DNA from: Wurfbainia villosa
Lineage: Eukaryota; Streptophyta; Magnoliopsida; Zingiberales; Zingiberaceae
DNA length: 64,000 nt
Direction of reading: 5' to 3'
NCBI GenBank assembly: GCA_025175895.1
Contig: CM045993.1
Span: forward strand, 61,818,621 to 61,882,620
In this document: positions 33,417-43,316 of the stretch, in pieces
Position numbering within the stretch: position 1 is the stretch's first letter
Layout: each line of letters opens with the position of its first letter
The notes under the pieces: generated by a model
Told to the model about the DNA's origin: nothing
The model's database searches: none
Seen by the model: the letters and a program-made list of their open reading frames with translations, nothing else
Position numbers and translations under genes: made by a program

Positions 33417-35098
33417 TGTTAAGGAATCGGTGTCACTCTAGAGGGGGGTGAATAGCGGTTTTCGGGATTTCTTCGCTCGATAGTGATTGCTTGTCTATAA
33501 TTCATTAGCACAGTGGAAACAATATATATATATATATATATACGAAATACAAGAACCAATACACCACAACCAAATCACCAATGTTTTATGTGGTTCGAAA
33601 CCTACGATTCCTACTCCATGGTCGAGTCTAGTGGCCACACCATTAATAACTCTTCTCCTTCTCGGAAACAATCCGGAGGTGGAGAAACCTCTTACAAGTG
33701 CATACAATACAAATACAACAACAACAAAAAAAGATAAAAAAGTAAATACAAAACAATGAACTGAAAACACTTTACAAATGAGAGCTTTTAAATGCTTGAT
33801 ATTTTGGTTGCTTTGAATGACTTTAAAGGTCTAGAAAGTAACAACTATTCCCCTTCGAATCCTCCAAGAACTGATGACTCCCAATCTTCCCGTCGAGTTC
33901 CTTTCAAGTCACGCACTACCAAGATTTTTTCCTTGCAGTCAACTACCAAAAGTCACCAGTCGACTGACCACAGTTTCGTTATCTCACAATGGACTTAATC
34001 CACATTGGATTACTCCAACGGATACCCTACCAATCTACTACCGCACCACCAGTCGACTACCAGAGCTTCAATGCTCTGGCCACTCATGATAAGTCGGCTG
34101 CCAATCCATGGCAGTCGACTACTCAATGCCAATCGACATCCCATCCATGGCAGTCGATTGCCAGGGACACACAACAAAAGTCGAACAGCAATCCACTACT
34201 TGCCAGTCGACTAGTCATAATCTCAATCAACTACTACAAGTCAAATGAGCTTCTGAGTGTTGAACACTCATCTAGTCAACTGGTCCATAACCCCAGTCAA
34301 TTGGTAAATATCAAACATTAGGTTTAACCCAAGTATGATCCCCTCATACTTGATCGACCACCCTTAGCCTAGACCTATGCCTTCTAGCCACCTCCAACAG
34401 ACTCACGCCTCTTGGATCCCTCGATTTCGGGACTCTTCATCATTCATGTTAGCCTTTAGGTGCTTCCATCGGCTATGTCATGCTAACCGAGTCCTTTGCC
34501 TAAGTTCATTTGGACTTATGCCGCCAAGAACCATGCTTGGACTTTGCACCGCCAAACTTACACCCTTGAACTTTCACATTGCCAAGATCCATTCTGACTT
34601 ACGTCGCCAAGACCTATGATTGAACTTTACACCGCCAAACCTACACTCTTGGACTTTCACTTCGCCAAGTACCCATGACTTGGACTTTTCAATTGCCAAG
34701 ACCATGCTTAGACTTTCCATGCCAAGAACATGCTTGGACTTTCCTTGCCAACTCCATGTTAGACTTTCCAATTGCCAAAGTTCACTTGGACTTTACGCCT
34801 CCAAGACTATATTCTTGGACTTATGCGACCAAGACTATATCTTTGGACTTCCCTTGTCAAATATTCATATTTGGACTTTCCTTGCCAAGTAACCAAACTT
34901 GGACTCCCAAGGTTGATTTCTCCAACAATCTCCTCTAAATAATCTCCCCCGTATAACTTTGGATATCCCAATCATCCACTAGTTATATGATCAGCAAATG
35001 GTCAAACCATATTGTCAAACAATGGCCAAACACTTTGTAAAACATCAAAACACTACTCGAGTTTGATCAACATTGACTCGGGGCTTGTTGCACCAACA
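33417..35098 (-). repeat. C 5' LTR
   Basis: 1.7 kb. On the minus strand it starts TGTTGGTGCAACAAG and ends GATTCCTTAACA. It contains a TA microsatellite near 33523, AGTCGACT palindromes near 33940-34300, and the hairpin array near 34515-34905. The right edge abuts T1. Confidence 0.8.
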
Positions 35099-36049
35099 TC
35101 AAATTCTAGACTTTGACCCTTACTTATTAATAAAACCCTCAAGTTGGTTTAGGAGGTCGGAGATCAGGGTTCACCGCCAGGTACTTCCCCTTCTCTCTCG
35201 AATATGATCCGAATGTGTCTTAGATGCATTGCCTCGATTAGAGTTTCCTCTTGGTCCAACCCAAAGAAAGAAACCTCTAAATCTAAGCGAATGACACACT
35301 GACGGATAGAGTAAATGCAATGCACAAAAACTAATCATGATCGAAAATGTGTCATAAACATAAGAAAATCAATGCATTAAATCACCAAAACAATACACCA
35401 AGTTACTCTTTAATCCTAGAGTTTAAGAGACTACTCCATGAAGGAGGTACAAAACATAGACGATAGAAAAGAAAGGATTTACCCGATGTCCTATGTCTTG
35501 AGCGTCTTCTTAGCGGCTCACCAAGATTGATCGCTGCCATCGACCCTCGGATTTTTGGTCGTCAGCCTCTCCCATGCTTTGCCGCACCTTTGATTATCAT
35601 TGTTGGAGGCTTGGGGCCCTTTTACAGGCTTTAGAGTTGAAAATGTCATTATTTTGCAGAGAAAATCTCATGTTAGTTACGAATTACTCGGACTGAATAT
35701 AGCATGACACGGTTGTGCGACACGACTCGGGTGTGCTGAGCAACTATTGCAACGATTTCTTGAAAATGGCTTGATACAGTCATGCCAAATAGCACGTTCA
35801 AGCTGTGTCAAGTACTGGAATGAGTGATTTAGCTTTGTTTGCTCTCTAGTTGATTGCGGATCCATGTAGCTTTCCTCCATGAAGATGTTATGCCTCTTCT
35901 GTCTTGACTTTTGCCCTCTTGAGAAGAAAAATATAAAAACCATAGTTATCTAAACAAAAAAGAGAAAATGAATATAAATATTATGTTTTATGCGTGATAT
36001 GTGAACAAAACATAAGAAATGCATACTAAATAAATACTAAAAAGTGCGT
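35099..36049 (-). repeat. T1: LTR piece of a Tat/Athila-type gypsy element
   Basis: The reverse complement of 45530-46480 (T2), with moderate divergence. It lacks the LTR 3' part at its low-coordinate edge, where C is inserted. It has no coding sequence. Confidence 0.65.
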
Positions 36050-36405
36050 ATGTTTAGGAGCTGGTGCATTGCCTAGCTTAGTGTTCCCAGACCAATGTAA
36101 ACACAACTCAATGTACTGGCAAGATTATCACTCTAATATAGATTCGACAAAGAAATTTAGGAAAATGGAAGAGAAAATTAAAGATATGGAGTTGCGAGAA
36201 GCACAACGACAGACAGAAATAGAGTATATGAGAAGACAGATGTAAGAAAATGAACATGTCCAAAATTTTGCACAAGTAATGCTAAGTATGATGTCTGGAA
36301 GTGTTGGAGGCTCTCATGGACCTGGATTTTTACTAGCACACGTAATAACATTTCTCACACAAATAGAATAATTGTTTAAAATTATTGGTATAATTAAGTT
36401 GCTAA
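36050..36405 (+). pseudogene. unassigned ORF fragment, possibly the C-terminus of a plant DNA-transposon protein
   Basis: A plus-strand frame from about 36060 reads AGALPSLVFPDQ..., then a charged helix (MEEKIKDMELREAQRQTEIE), a stop, and a Met/Gly-rich end. The layout resembles C-termini of proteins encoded by plant En/Spm-type (CACTA) transposons. No transposase core or terminal repeats are visible, so this is tentative. F is inserted at its right edge, and sequence resumes at 41877. Confidence 0.3.
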
Positions 36406-37579
36406 TGTTAGAGATCGATTGGCCGGCTAGAGGGGGGTGAATAGCCCTCGTTCATTGGATGTCGTATTTTGCTCGTCTATGAAAACGTTAGCGCAAGCGG
36501 AAGCAATAAACTAAGACAAGAAAATAGAAATAAAACAAAGACAATACAAACACGGAGATGTAACGTGGTTCACGGCTACGCCGCTAATCCACGGTCCGAT
36601 TCGTCCACGGTGAATCACTCCGCAATCTATCCACTAGATCTCTCCTTTGCACAAAGCTAGGTGGAGGTAACCTCTTTACAACCAAGATCACTCTTCTACA
36701 ATGGGATGAAGATTAGAGCAAGTAGAAGAGTGGAAAAACATTTAGGGCACTTTGGGAGTAGTTGGGCGTTCAAGCATTAACCCCCCAAAGCCCCAACCCT
36801 TTCCTTTTTATAGAGGAAAAGGGTTTCTTCCCGTTGACACAAGCGATCGGTGATGGCACCCATCGATCGGCCCAGTCCTGTAGCCGCTGCCCAATAATCT
36901 GCCGCTTTCCACGCTTGGATACCATCCAGCGGATCGCATCGATCCGATGGCACCCATCCGATCGTCGATGTCAACCAATGAGTCCTCAACGAGGTCTCCC
37001 TTGGCGGTCGGTGATCAAACTCATCGATCGACGCCCATCTTGCCGCAAATCGGTCGATCAACTTGATTCAGCCACATTAGACCAGTCGATCGAACCATCG
37101 ACATAGAGCAGTCAACTGCCATGACATGGCAGTCGACTAGTGTCGGAAAAACTCATCCGACACTTGGCCAAATGGCCAAGTTTCACCTAAGAGCTACCCT
37201 TCCCGGGTTACAATCGCTCACTCTCATCCCTCGGAGTCCCTCGCCTTTGAAGTTCTCTTCGCTCCGGCCCACGCCTAAGCAGATCGCGACGGCTTTGCAA
37301 TGCTCCTTCGCGTCTCTTGCCTCGAAGTCTACTTCCTACGGCTTCACTCCAAGCTCCTCGTCCGGCGGTCCCTCGGATGCTCCAAGCGCACGGCTTCCGC
37401 AAAGCTATCCTTCACCGACTCAAGGCACGAGTCATGAGATGTGAAACTCGCCATGGCTCCATGTGCGAATTACTAAGTCCTGCACGACTTCAACGCACAT
37501 ATCAAATCAACACATCAAACTAACTTAAACCCTTTTCTACACCATCAAAACCATATTATGGCAAGAGATTGCCCTAACA
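36406..37579 (-). repeat. F 3' LTR
   Basis: 1.17 kb, starting on the plus strand TGTTAGAGATCGATTGG and ending GCCCTAACA. Its outer thirds are nearly identical to the 5' LTR, but about 36841-37075 differs strongly from the matching part (41094-41368). It contains a complementary pair AGTCAACTGCCATG/CATGGCAGTCGACT near 37107-37137. Confidence 0.87.
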
Positions 37580-37593
37580 ATCTCCCCCTTTTT
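37580..37593 (-). other. F polypurine tract
   Basis: The minus strand reads AAAAAGGGGGAGATT directly before the 3' LTR. Confidence 0.85.
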
Positions 37594-38872
37594 GATGTGT
37601 GGCAATCCGTTTAAGTTAGGTAAAAACCTTTGATATAAATTTTAAAGGAAAGAAAGCATGTAAACATAATCATGATATAGCAACATGCAACTCCCCCTTA
37701 ATCCATGAAACTCTCTATGTAAATTTCTCCCCCTATCATAAATTTCTCCCCCTTTTATAATTAAATTAAACATAATATTTTCTCCCCTTTGACACCATCA
37801 AAAAGATTATCACTAAGTTAAAAACACATGGCATCAAGTCTAATAGAAAGAAAATACCACAAGTTGATTTAAAATTTGGAATTCAGCCTTTACTGGTCTA
37901 ATATTCAGGCCATCAGTCGACTGGTTCAGATACCAGTCAACTGGCACGTGAATTTCGGGATTTTCTGATTTTCAGACCGAATTTTAGAAATTCATTAAAA
38001 ATTCCAGAAAATTCAAAAAATCATGAAATTTGGGGAACACATTTCTTTTAAGTATATCTATCAGTGAAAAATATGTTTTCATGAAAATTCATTATATTCC
38101 CACGTATTTGCCAAAAATTCAAAAGCTTTAAAAACTACTAGGTTTTTGATCATAAGAGTATCCATTTTAACACCTAGTCTTGCATCCAATTGTTTCAAAA
38201 CATGAATACATGTATTTTAAAGTAAGAAATTGTTTTGAGAACATATGAAATATCCAATCATGATCTTTGGGCAATATGTCTATGAATTAAACATAAGCCT
38301 TCCCCACGATTGGTCTATTATTGCTATTTTGATACTTTAAATGATCATCTAAATGTCATAGGCATTAGTGGACATTTGTAACATCCTAACATCTCACTCA
38401 TGCTAAGTTTTCAATCAAGGTAGCCTATGGTGAGTGTGAGATGCATCCTAGGGGGTATTTGTATATACTTAACCAATATGTTCATGCAATTCTATCATGG
38501 TTAAGTGTCAACCTAACATCCTACATGATCATAATGACATATATGAATTAATTTCACATTATGATCATGAAACTCATGTATTCATTAAATAATAGTCATG
38601 CATTAGGTATTATATGATGATAACAAACAAAGTATTGCTCAAAGCATGATTCAAACCTATTTCTTATGATAACGTGCCAAATTTCAAAAACATAAATCAT
38701 GATTGCAAATATACATAGGAATTACATCAATCATCATGATTTAAGCATCATTATCTATTTATGGGTATGTTATCATCACCCAACACTATCTAAAAAATGT
38801 TGTCCCGTCATCCTAAGTCAACCAAAATATGATATAGGCTAGGTCCATGTGGTTGACTACCTTAGGGTTATT
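37594..38872 (-). other. F non-coding region with extra purine tracts
   Basis: There is no ORF of note. Near 37690-37795 the minus strand has at least four further AAGGGGGAG-like tracts. Multiplied PPTs are a described feature of Sireviruses. One CAGTCGACTGG/CCAGTCAACTGG palindrome pair lies near 37915-37945. The remainder is AT-rich. Confidence 0.65.
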
Positions 38873-40591
38873 CTAACCCTTAAGGATGGATTTTGGAACC
38901 CAAAATAAGTTCTTTCCTATTGGGTTCACTAGATATTCCTTTGGGATCCATTTTCTAGCAATTACTTTCTTTTTATCTTGTCCCCTAGCTATTAGGCATT
39001 TGTAGGCCTTTTCATTTTTCTTTTCCTTGTAGCCTAGGCCTTTTTTATTAAAACTTGCTCTTTGGCTCCCTATGATCATATTTAATGTGTTGGACCCAAT
39101 TGTGAATTTCTCTAGGGCTTTGGTTAAATAATCTACCTTTTCCCTTAATGCCCTATTTTCCTCTATGCATGCATCATTAACATCCAAAGGCATATAGTCA
39201 TGTGAGCATGCATCATCATGGCAAGAAGAAACATTATCATTTAAGCATGCATTTTCTAGTTTATTTTCTAAGTCCTTAATTTGATCTAGCATGCTTTTGT
39301 TTTTCTTCTTAGCTCTAAACAAATCTCTAGTTAAGCTAGAAACCATGGAAACTATTTTCTTAGGAGTTAGATTCGTTACCATAGTTTCCATATCATCTTC
39401 TTCTTCTTCGGATGAGGAGGATGTGGAGGCTCCCCCTTCATTTGAGCTCTCCCCACTTGAGCTTGATCCTTCATTTTCGGTGGAGGAGGAGCAATCCAAG
39501 TCATGAAGAGCCATTAGTGCTAGGTTGGAGTAGACATGCTTTTCTTCTTCGGATGAGGAGGAGGAAGCAAGGTCATCCCATGTCTTGGCTTTGAAGGCTT
39601 TGGCCTTCTCCTTCTCCTTGGTCTTCTTTTCTTCCTCCTTTTTCTTCTTGCTCCCCTTCTTCTTCTTCTTTTCTTCCTTCTTTCTCTTTTCTTCTTTGCT
39701 CTTGTTTAGGAGAGGACAATTGTCCCTTATGTGCCCCTCTCCTTGGCAATTATAGCATATGACCTTCCCCCTTGGTCTTCTATTTCTATCATGAGATTTA
39801 TCAAATCTAAGATTCTTAAATGCACGCCTTACCTTCCTTACCATGTAGGCTTCTTCCGTGCTATCCATGGAGGAGGTAGAGGCTTCATCGGATGAGGAGG
39901 AAGGGACTTCCATCTTCTTCTTCCCCTTGTTTGCCATCAAGGCTACTCCGCGTGAATTTTGGACTCTAGGCTCTTCTGGTATACCTTCAAGCCTTGTCTC
40001 ATGAAGCTCCATGGTTGAAAAGAATTCCTCCAAGGTGCTCACTTCTAGGTTCTTGGAGATGTAAAATGAGTCCACCATGGAGCTCCATCTTGAGGACCGG
40101 GGGAAAGCATCTATGGCCTTTATTACCATATCCCGGTTGGAGAGCTTCTCTCCTACACTCGTTAGCCCAATTAATATTTCTTTAATTCTAGAATGTAGGG
40201 AAGTTACCTTTTCTAATTTGATGTTCGAGAGTTGGGAGCGGAGGAGGTCTCTTCTTGCTAGCTTAGCCTCCGAGGTACCTTCATGAAGCTCCACTAGCTT
40301 CTCCCACATCTCCTTAGCACTAGAACATTCCCCTATCCTATTGACTTCTTGTTGGGGGAGGACATTGTATAGGTGGTGCTTGGCCTTTGAATTTGCCAAG
40401 TATTCTTCTCTTTGCCTTTTGCTCCACCTCGATTTCTCCAATGGCTCCCCATCCTCGTTCCTAGGCAACTCGAAACCGTTTTCCATTATTAATAGAATTT
40501 CAAAGTCGGTTTCGAAGAATACCTCCATTCGCTTCTTCCACCAAGCGAATTCGCCATCGAACTTCGGTGGATGGATGTTTGAGCCGGCCAT
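38873..40591 (-). CDS. gag: F Gag polyprotein (572 aa, intact)
   Basis: Sirevirus-like Gag, the structural protein that forms the particle and binds the element RNA. Start MAGSNIHPPKFDGEFAWW lies about 50 bp after the PBS, the only ATG in a sensible place. Residues 1 to about 210 are a UBN2-type Gag region (ELHEGTSEAKLARRDLLR). A CCHC zinc knuckle follows, with C279, C282, H287 and C292. After it come a lysine/glutamate-rich stretch (about 297-345), serine/glutamate-rich stretches (about 350-420), a coiled-coil-like part (about 430-500) and the end YLVNPIGKNLFWVPKSILKG. It stops by itself and does not run into protease. The open frame suggests recent selection or recent insertion. Confidence 0.9.
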   Translation of the reverse strand: MAGSNIHPPKFDGEFAWWKKRMEVFFETDFEILLIMENGFELPRNEDGEPLEKSRWSKRQREEYLANSKAKHHLYNVLPQQEVNRIGECSSAKEMWEKLVELHEGTSEAKLARRDLLRSQLSNIKLEKVTSLHSRIKEILIGLTSVGEKLSNRDMVIKAIDAFPRSSRWSSMVDSFYISKNLEVSTLEEFFSTMELHETRLEGIPEEPRVQNSRGVALMANKGKKKMEVPSSSSDEASTSSMDSTEEAYMVRKVRRAFKNLRFDKSHDRNRRPRGKVICYNCQGEGHIRDNCPLLNKSKEEKRKKEEKKKKKGSKKKKEEEKKTKEKEKAKAFKAKTWDDLASSSSSEEEKHVYSNLALMALHDLDCSSSTENEGSSSSGESSNEGGASTSSSSEEEEDDMETMVTNLTPKKIVSMVSSLTRDLFRAKKKNKSMLDQIKDLENKLENACLNDNVSSCHDDACSHDYMPLDVNDACIEENRALREKVDYLTKALEKFTIGSNTLNMIIGSQRASFNKKGLGYKEKKNEKAYKCLIARGQDKKKVIARKWIPKEYLVNPIGKNLFWVPKSILKG

Positions 40592-40640
40592 TTTGAAAAT
40601 TGCTTGTTGTGGTGGTTAGTCCTCGACAAGCTTTTCCTTG

Positions 40641-40652
40641 GCTCTGATACCA
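40641..40652 (-). other. F primer-binding site
   Basis: The minus strand reads TGGTATCAGAGC two bases after the LTR end: a perfect initiator-tRNA complement. Confidence 0.88.
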
Positions 40653-40654
40653 CT

Positions 40655-41871
40655 TGTTAGAGATCGATTGGCCGGCTAGAGGAGGGTGAATAGCCCTCGT
40701 TCGTTGGATGTCATATTTTGCTCGTCTATGAAAATGTTAGCGCAAGCGAAAGCAATAAACTAAGACAAGCAAATAGAAATAAAACAAAGACAATACAAAC
40801 ACGGAGATGTAACGTGGTTCACGGCTACGCCGCTAATCCACGGTCCGATTCGTCCACGGTGAATCACTCCGCAATCTATCCACTAGATCTCTCCTTTGCA
40901 CAAAGCTAGGTGGAGGTAACCTCTTTACAACCAAGATCACTCTTCTACAATGGGATGAAGATTAGAGCAAGTAGAAGAGTGGAAAAACATTTAGGGCACT
41001 TTTTGAGTAGTTGGGCGTTCAAGCATTAACCCCCCAAAGCCCCAACCCTTTCCTTTTTATAGAGGAAGAGGGTTTCTTCTCGTTGACACAGGAGCAGTCG
41101 ACTGATGGCACCCATCAGTCGACTGGTCCTGTAGCCATTGCCCAATAACGGCCGCTTTCCACATTGGATACCATCCATGATCGGCATCCCGATCGTGATG
41201 GCACCCATCACCGATCGATGTCAACCACCGAGTCCTCAACGAGGTCGACTCCATTCTCGTGCTCGCGGCACAATGACATCGATCACCGCCGTCCCTTAGC
41301 CGATCGATCAAGCATCCACGACCGCCCATGCCGGCAATGATCGATCAACTTGATTCAGCCACATTAGACCAGTCGATCGAACCATCGACTCAGAACAGTC
41401 GACTGCCATGACATGGCAGTCGACTGGTGTCGGGAAAACTCATCCGCACTTGGCCAAATGGCCAAGTTTCACCTATGAGCTACCCTTCCCGGGTTACAAT
41501 CGCTCACTCTCATCCCTCGGAGTCCCTCGCCTTTGAAGTTCTCTTCGTTCGTGGCCACGTCCCTCGGCAGCATCAGGCGCATGACTCTGCAATGCTCCTT
41601 CGCGTCTCTTGCCTCGAAGTCTACTTCCTCCGGCTTCACTCCAAGCTCCTCGTCCGGCGGTCCCTCGGATGCTCCAAGCGCACGGCTTCCGCAAAGCTAT
41701 CCTTCACCGACTCAAGGCACAAGTCATGAGATGTGAAACTCGCCATGGCTCCATGTGCGAATTACTAAGTCCTGCACGACTTCAACGCACATATCAAATC
41801 AACATATCAAACTAACTTAAACCCTTTGCTACACCATCAAAACCATATTACGGCAAGAGATTGCCCTAACA
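40655..41871 (-). repeat. F 5' LTR
   Basis: 1.2 kb, paired with 36406-37579. It contains palindromic pairs such as CAGTCGACTGATGG and CCATCAGTCGACTG near 41094-41130, and AGTCGACTG blocks near 41395-41430. The end at 41871 is followed by TSD GCTAA. Confidence 0.87.
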
Positions 41872-42216
41872 GCTAATAGAAAATTTATTTATTTTTCTAG
41901 ACGACAGTTATGTTTGCAAATATTATGTAGCAAAAAGGTCCATCAAATGTGGAAGAAAATAGATGTAGATCCTCTCCATCATTAGAACCATCTAATAACT
42001 AGAGAGAATTTCAAATGCAATCAATGAGGTTAGTTTTTTAGTACGATTCATTTTGTTAGAGTTTTTTTGACATTCTATTTTCTTTCTGTAAAACTATCTT
42101 GCTTTGCAATTTTTTATGAATTATATTTATGGTAATATTTATTTTAGTGAAACATCCTTAAATAGTCGATCTCACCCAATAGAATAAGACTTAGCTGTTA
42201 TTGTTGTAGTTCTATC
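41872..42216 (+). other. continuation of the sequence interrupted by F
   Basis: Resumes from 36405 after the duplicated GCTAA. AT-rich, with short open stretches but no recognised gene. It may belong to the same transposon remnant as 36050-36405. Confidence 0.3.
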
Positions 42217-42500
42217 CTTATACAACTAAGATAGTAGCTGAGTTATTTGCTAGAGAAATTATATGGATACATGGAGTTCCTAAATCCATTACTAGTGATA
42301 GAGGTCCATTGTTTATTGATCACTTTGGAAAGAAATCTTTCGGCTGTAGGCCACTATGCTTAAAATGAACTCTTCCTACCATCGTGAAATGAATGGACAA
42401 ACTAAAGTTTGTGGGAAGTTAAAGGGGGAAAGATCTAAGAATTATTATGTGATGAAAGCATTGGCTTTGCCCTGGTGGAGAGAGTTTCTTTATCAAATTT
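42217..42500 (+). pseudogene. gypsy integrase fragment
   Basis: A degraded plus-strand coding stretch reads AELFAREIIWIHGVPKSITS, then DRGPLFIDHF. After a shift it reads MNSSYHREMNGQTKV and LPWWREFLYQ. These are blocks of a Ty3-gypsy integrase core: the second catalytic Asp is visible, and the region of the Glu is altered. No LTR can be attached to it. It is a short old relic. Confidence 0.6.
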
Positions 42501-42921
42501 GATCATTCTTTGTTATACTCTTTGTATTAACCCTAATAAAATTCTGTGTGTTTTTACATTTCAATTTTTTAAATTCTAACAATAGCAAATATTTTCTCTT
42601 ATATTGTGCTTGTTTTTTCATGTGAGTTACAAGGAAGAAACATTGGTTTATGCTAATTATTTTTCAGAGAATAACTTCTTGGCTCCTAACACTATCTTGC
42701 TTATTTATGTACCCTCTTTTTCACTTTTGAGTAGTGTAATGCAAACTATTGTTTTGTCTATACTATGTAGGGATATCTAGTTCATTTATTCATAGCCATG
42801 CATGATAAGTTATCTGACTTGTTCTTTGTGCAAATATAGTTAGTACTGTTGAAAAATAGTTTTGTTGCATTGTAATTTTATTTTGATATTTTGGATAACT
42901 TCATATTTTACTTTTTTCTAG

Positions 42922-43316
42922 TAAAGGCAACATCTGATCAACTTCTGGTGCAGGTATCTATCTGTCATCTTTTCTATAAGGAACGACATGATTTCAGCTT
43001 TACTTTTTTTACATTCTATATCTTTCCCAACTTTATATTTTTCTCCCTCAGTCTGATTTGTACACATTAGTTGATGGTTTTGTTGTTCGTAATAACCTCA
43101 AAAAAATCCTATCAACCCTTCAATTGAACTTGGACCTGAATTTAAGAAGGAAAAATCATGACCAAAGTGGTTTTAACTTTAATTATTCTTTTGTTAGCTA
43201 GTATTTGTTTGGTTAATTTTGTTTCTCGACATGTAGGTGTCCAACTTCTCTGCCCGTTTCCAGTCTATACCTAGTATTGTTGACCTTGATAGCTTAAAGG
43301 TTTCTGGTGATGTTTT
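42922..43316 (+). pseudogene. UGP: UDP-glucose pyrophosphorylase gene fragment (three exon pieces)
   Basis: Three exon-like pieces separated by intron-like DNA match consecutive parts of plant UGPase, which makes UDP-glucose from UTP and glucose-1-phosphate in the cytosol. Piece 1 (42922-42953) reads KATSDQLLVQ between AG and GT. Piece 2 (43052-43149) follows CTCAG and reads SDLYTLVDGFVVRN, then NPINPSIELGPEFKK after a one-base shift, with its donor GT changed to GA. Piece 3 (43237-43316) follows GTAG and reads VSNFSARFQSIPSIVDLD, then SLKVSGDV, where LTR J interrupts it. The shift and lost donor make it a pseudogene. It may be a captured fragment or the remains of a resident gene. Confidence 0.7.

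Larger units (their letters stand above)
19382..35098 (-). mobile_element. C: Sirevirus-like, apparently gag-only element, interrupted
   Basis: Read on the minus strand: 5' LTR (35098-33417), PBS, gag start (33296), interruption by gypsy P, gag continuation (25498 to about 22200) interrupted by solo LTR S1, about 1.8 kb without genes, PPT, and a 3' LTR (20349-19382) cut by B. No protease, integrase or RT was seen in its own sequence. This matches the layout of F. Gag has several stops, so C is older than F. C lies in a Tat-type LTR (T1) at its right edge. Confidence 0.7.
36406..41871 (-). mobile_element. F: gag-only Sirevirus-like retrotransposon with perfect TSD
   Basis: A complete 5.5-kb minus-strand element: 5' LTR 40655-41871, PBS 40641-40652, intact gag 40591-38873, 1.3 kb non-coding, PPT, 3' LTR 36406-37579. 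It is flanked by TSD GCTAA (36401-36405 and 41872-41876). No protease, integrase, RT or RNase H is present. The perfect TSD, matching LTR ends and intact ORF show a structurally complete element, not a random deletion fragment. It would need Pol in trans. C has the same layout. Confidence 0.88.

Noticed and set aside
33487..33770. ORFs with Tyr-Ile repeats near 33.5 kb
   Set aside because: They translate a TA microsatellite inside the C 5' LTR.
37121..37523. ORFs of 60-107 aa in the F LTRs (also 41427-41815)
   Set aside because: Inside LTR sequence, present in overlapping frames on both strands, differing between the two LTRs by indels.
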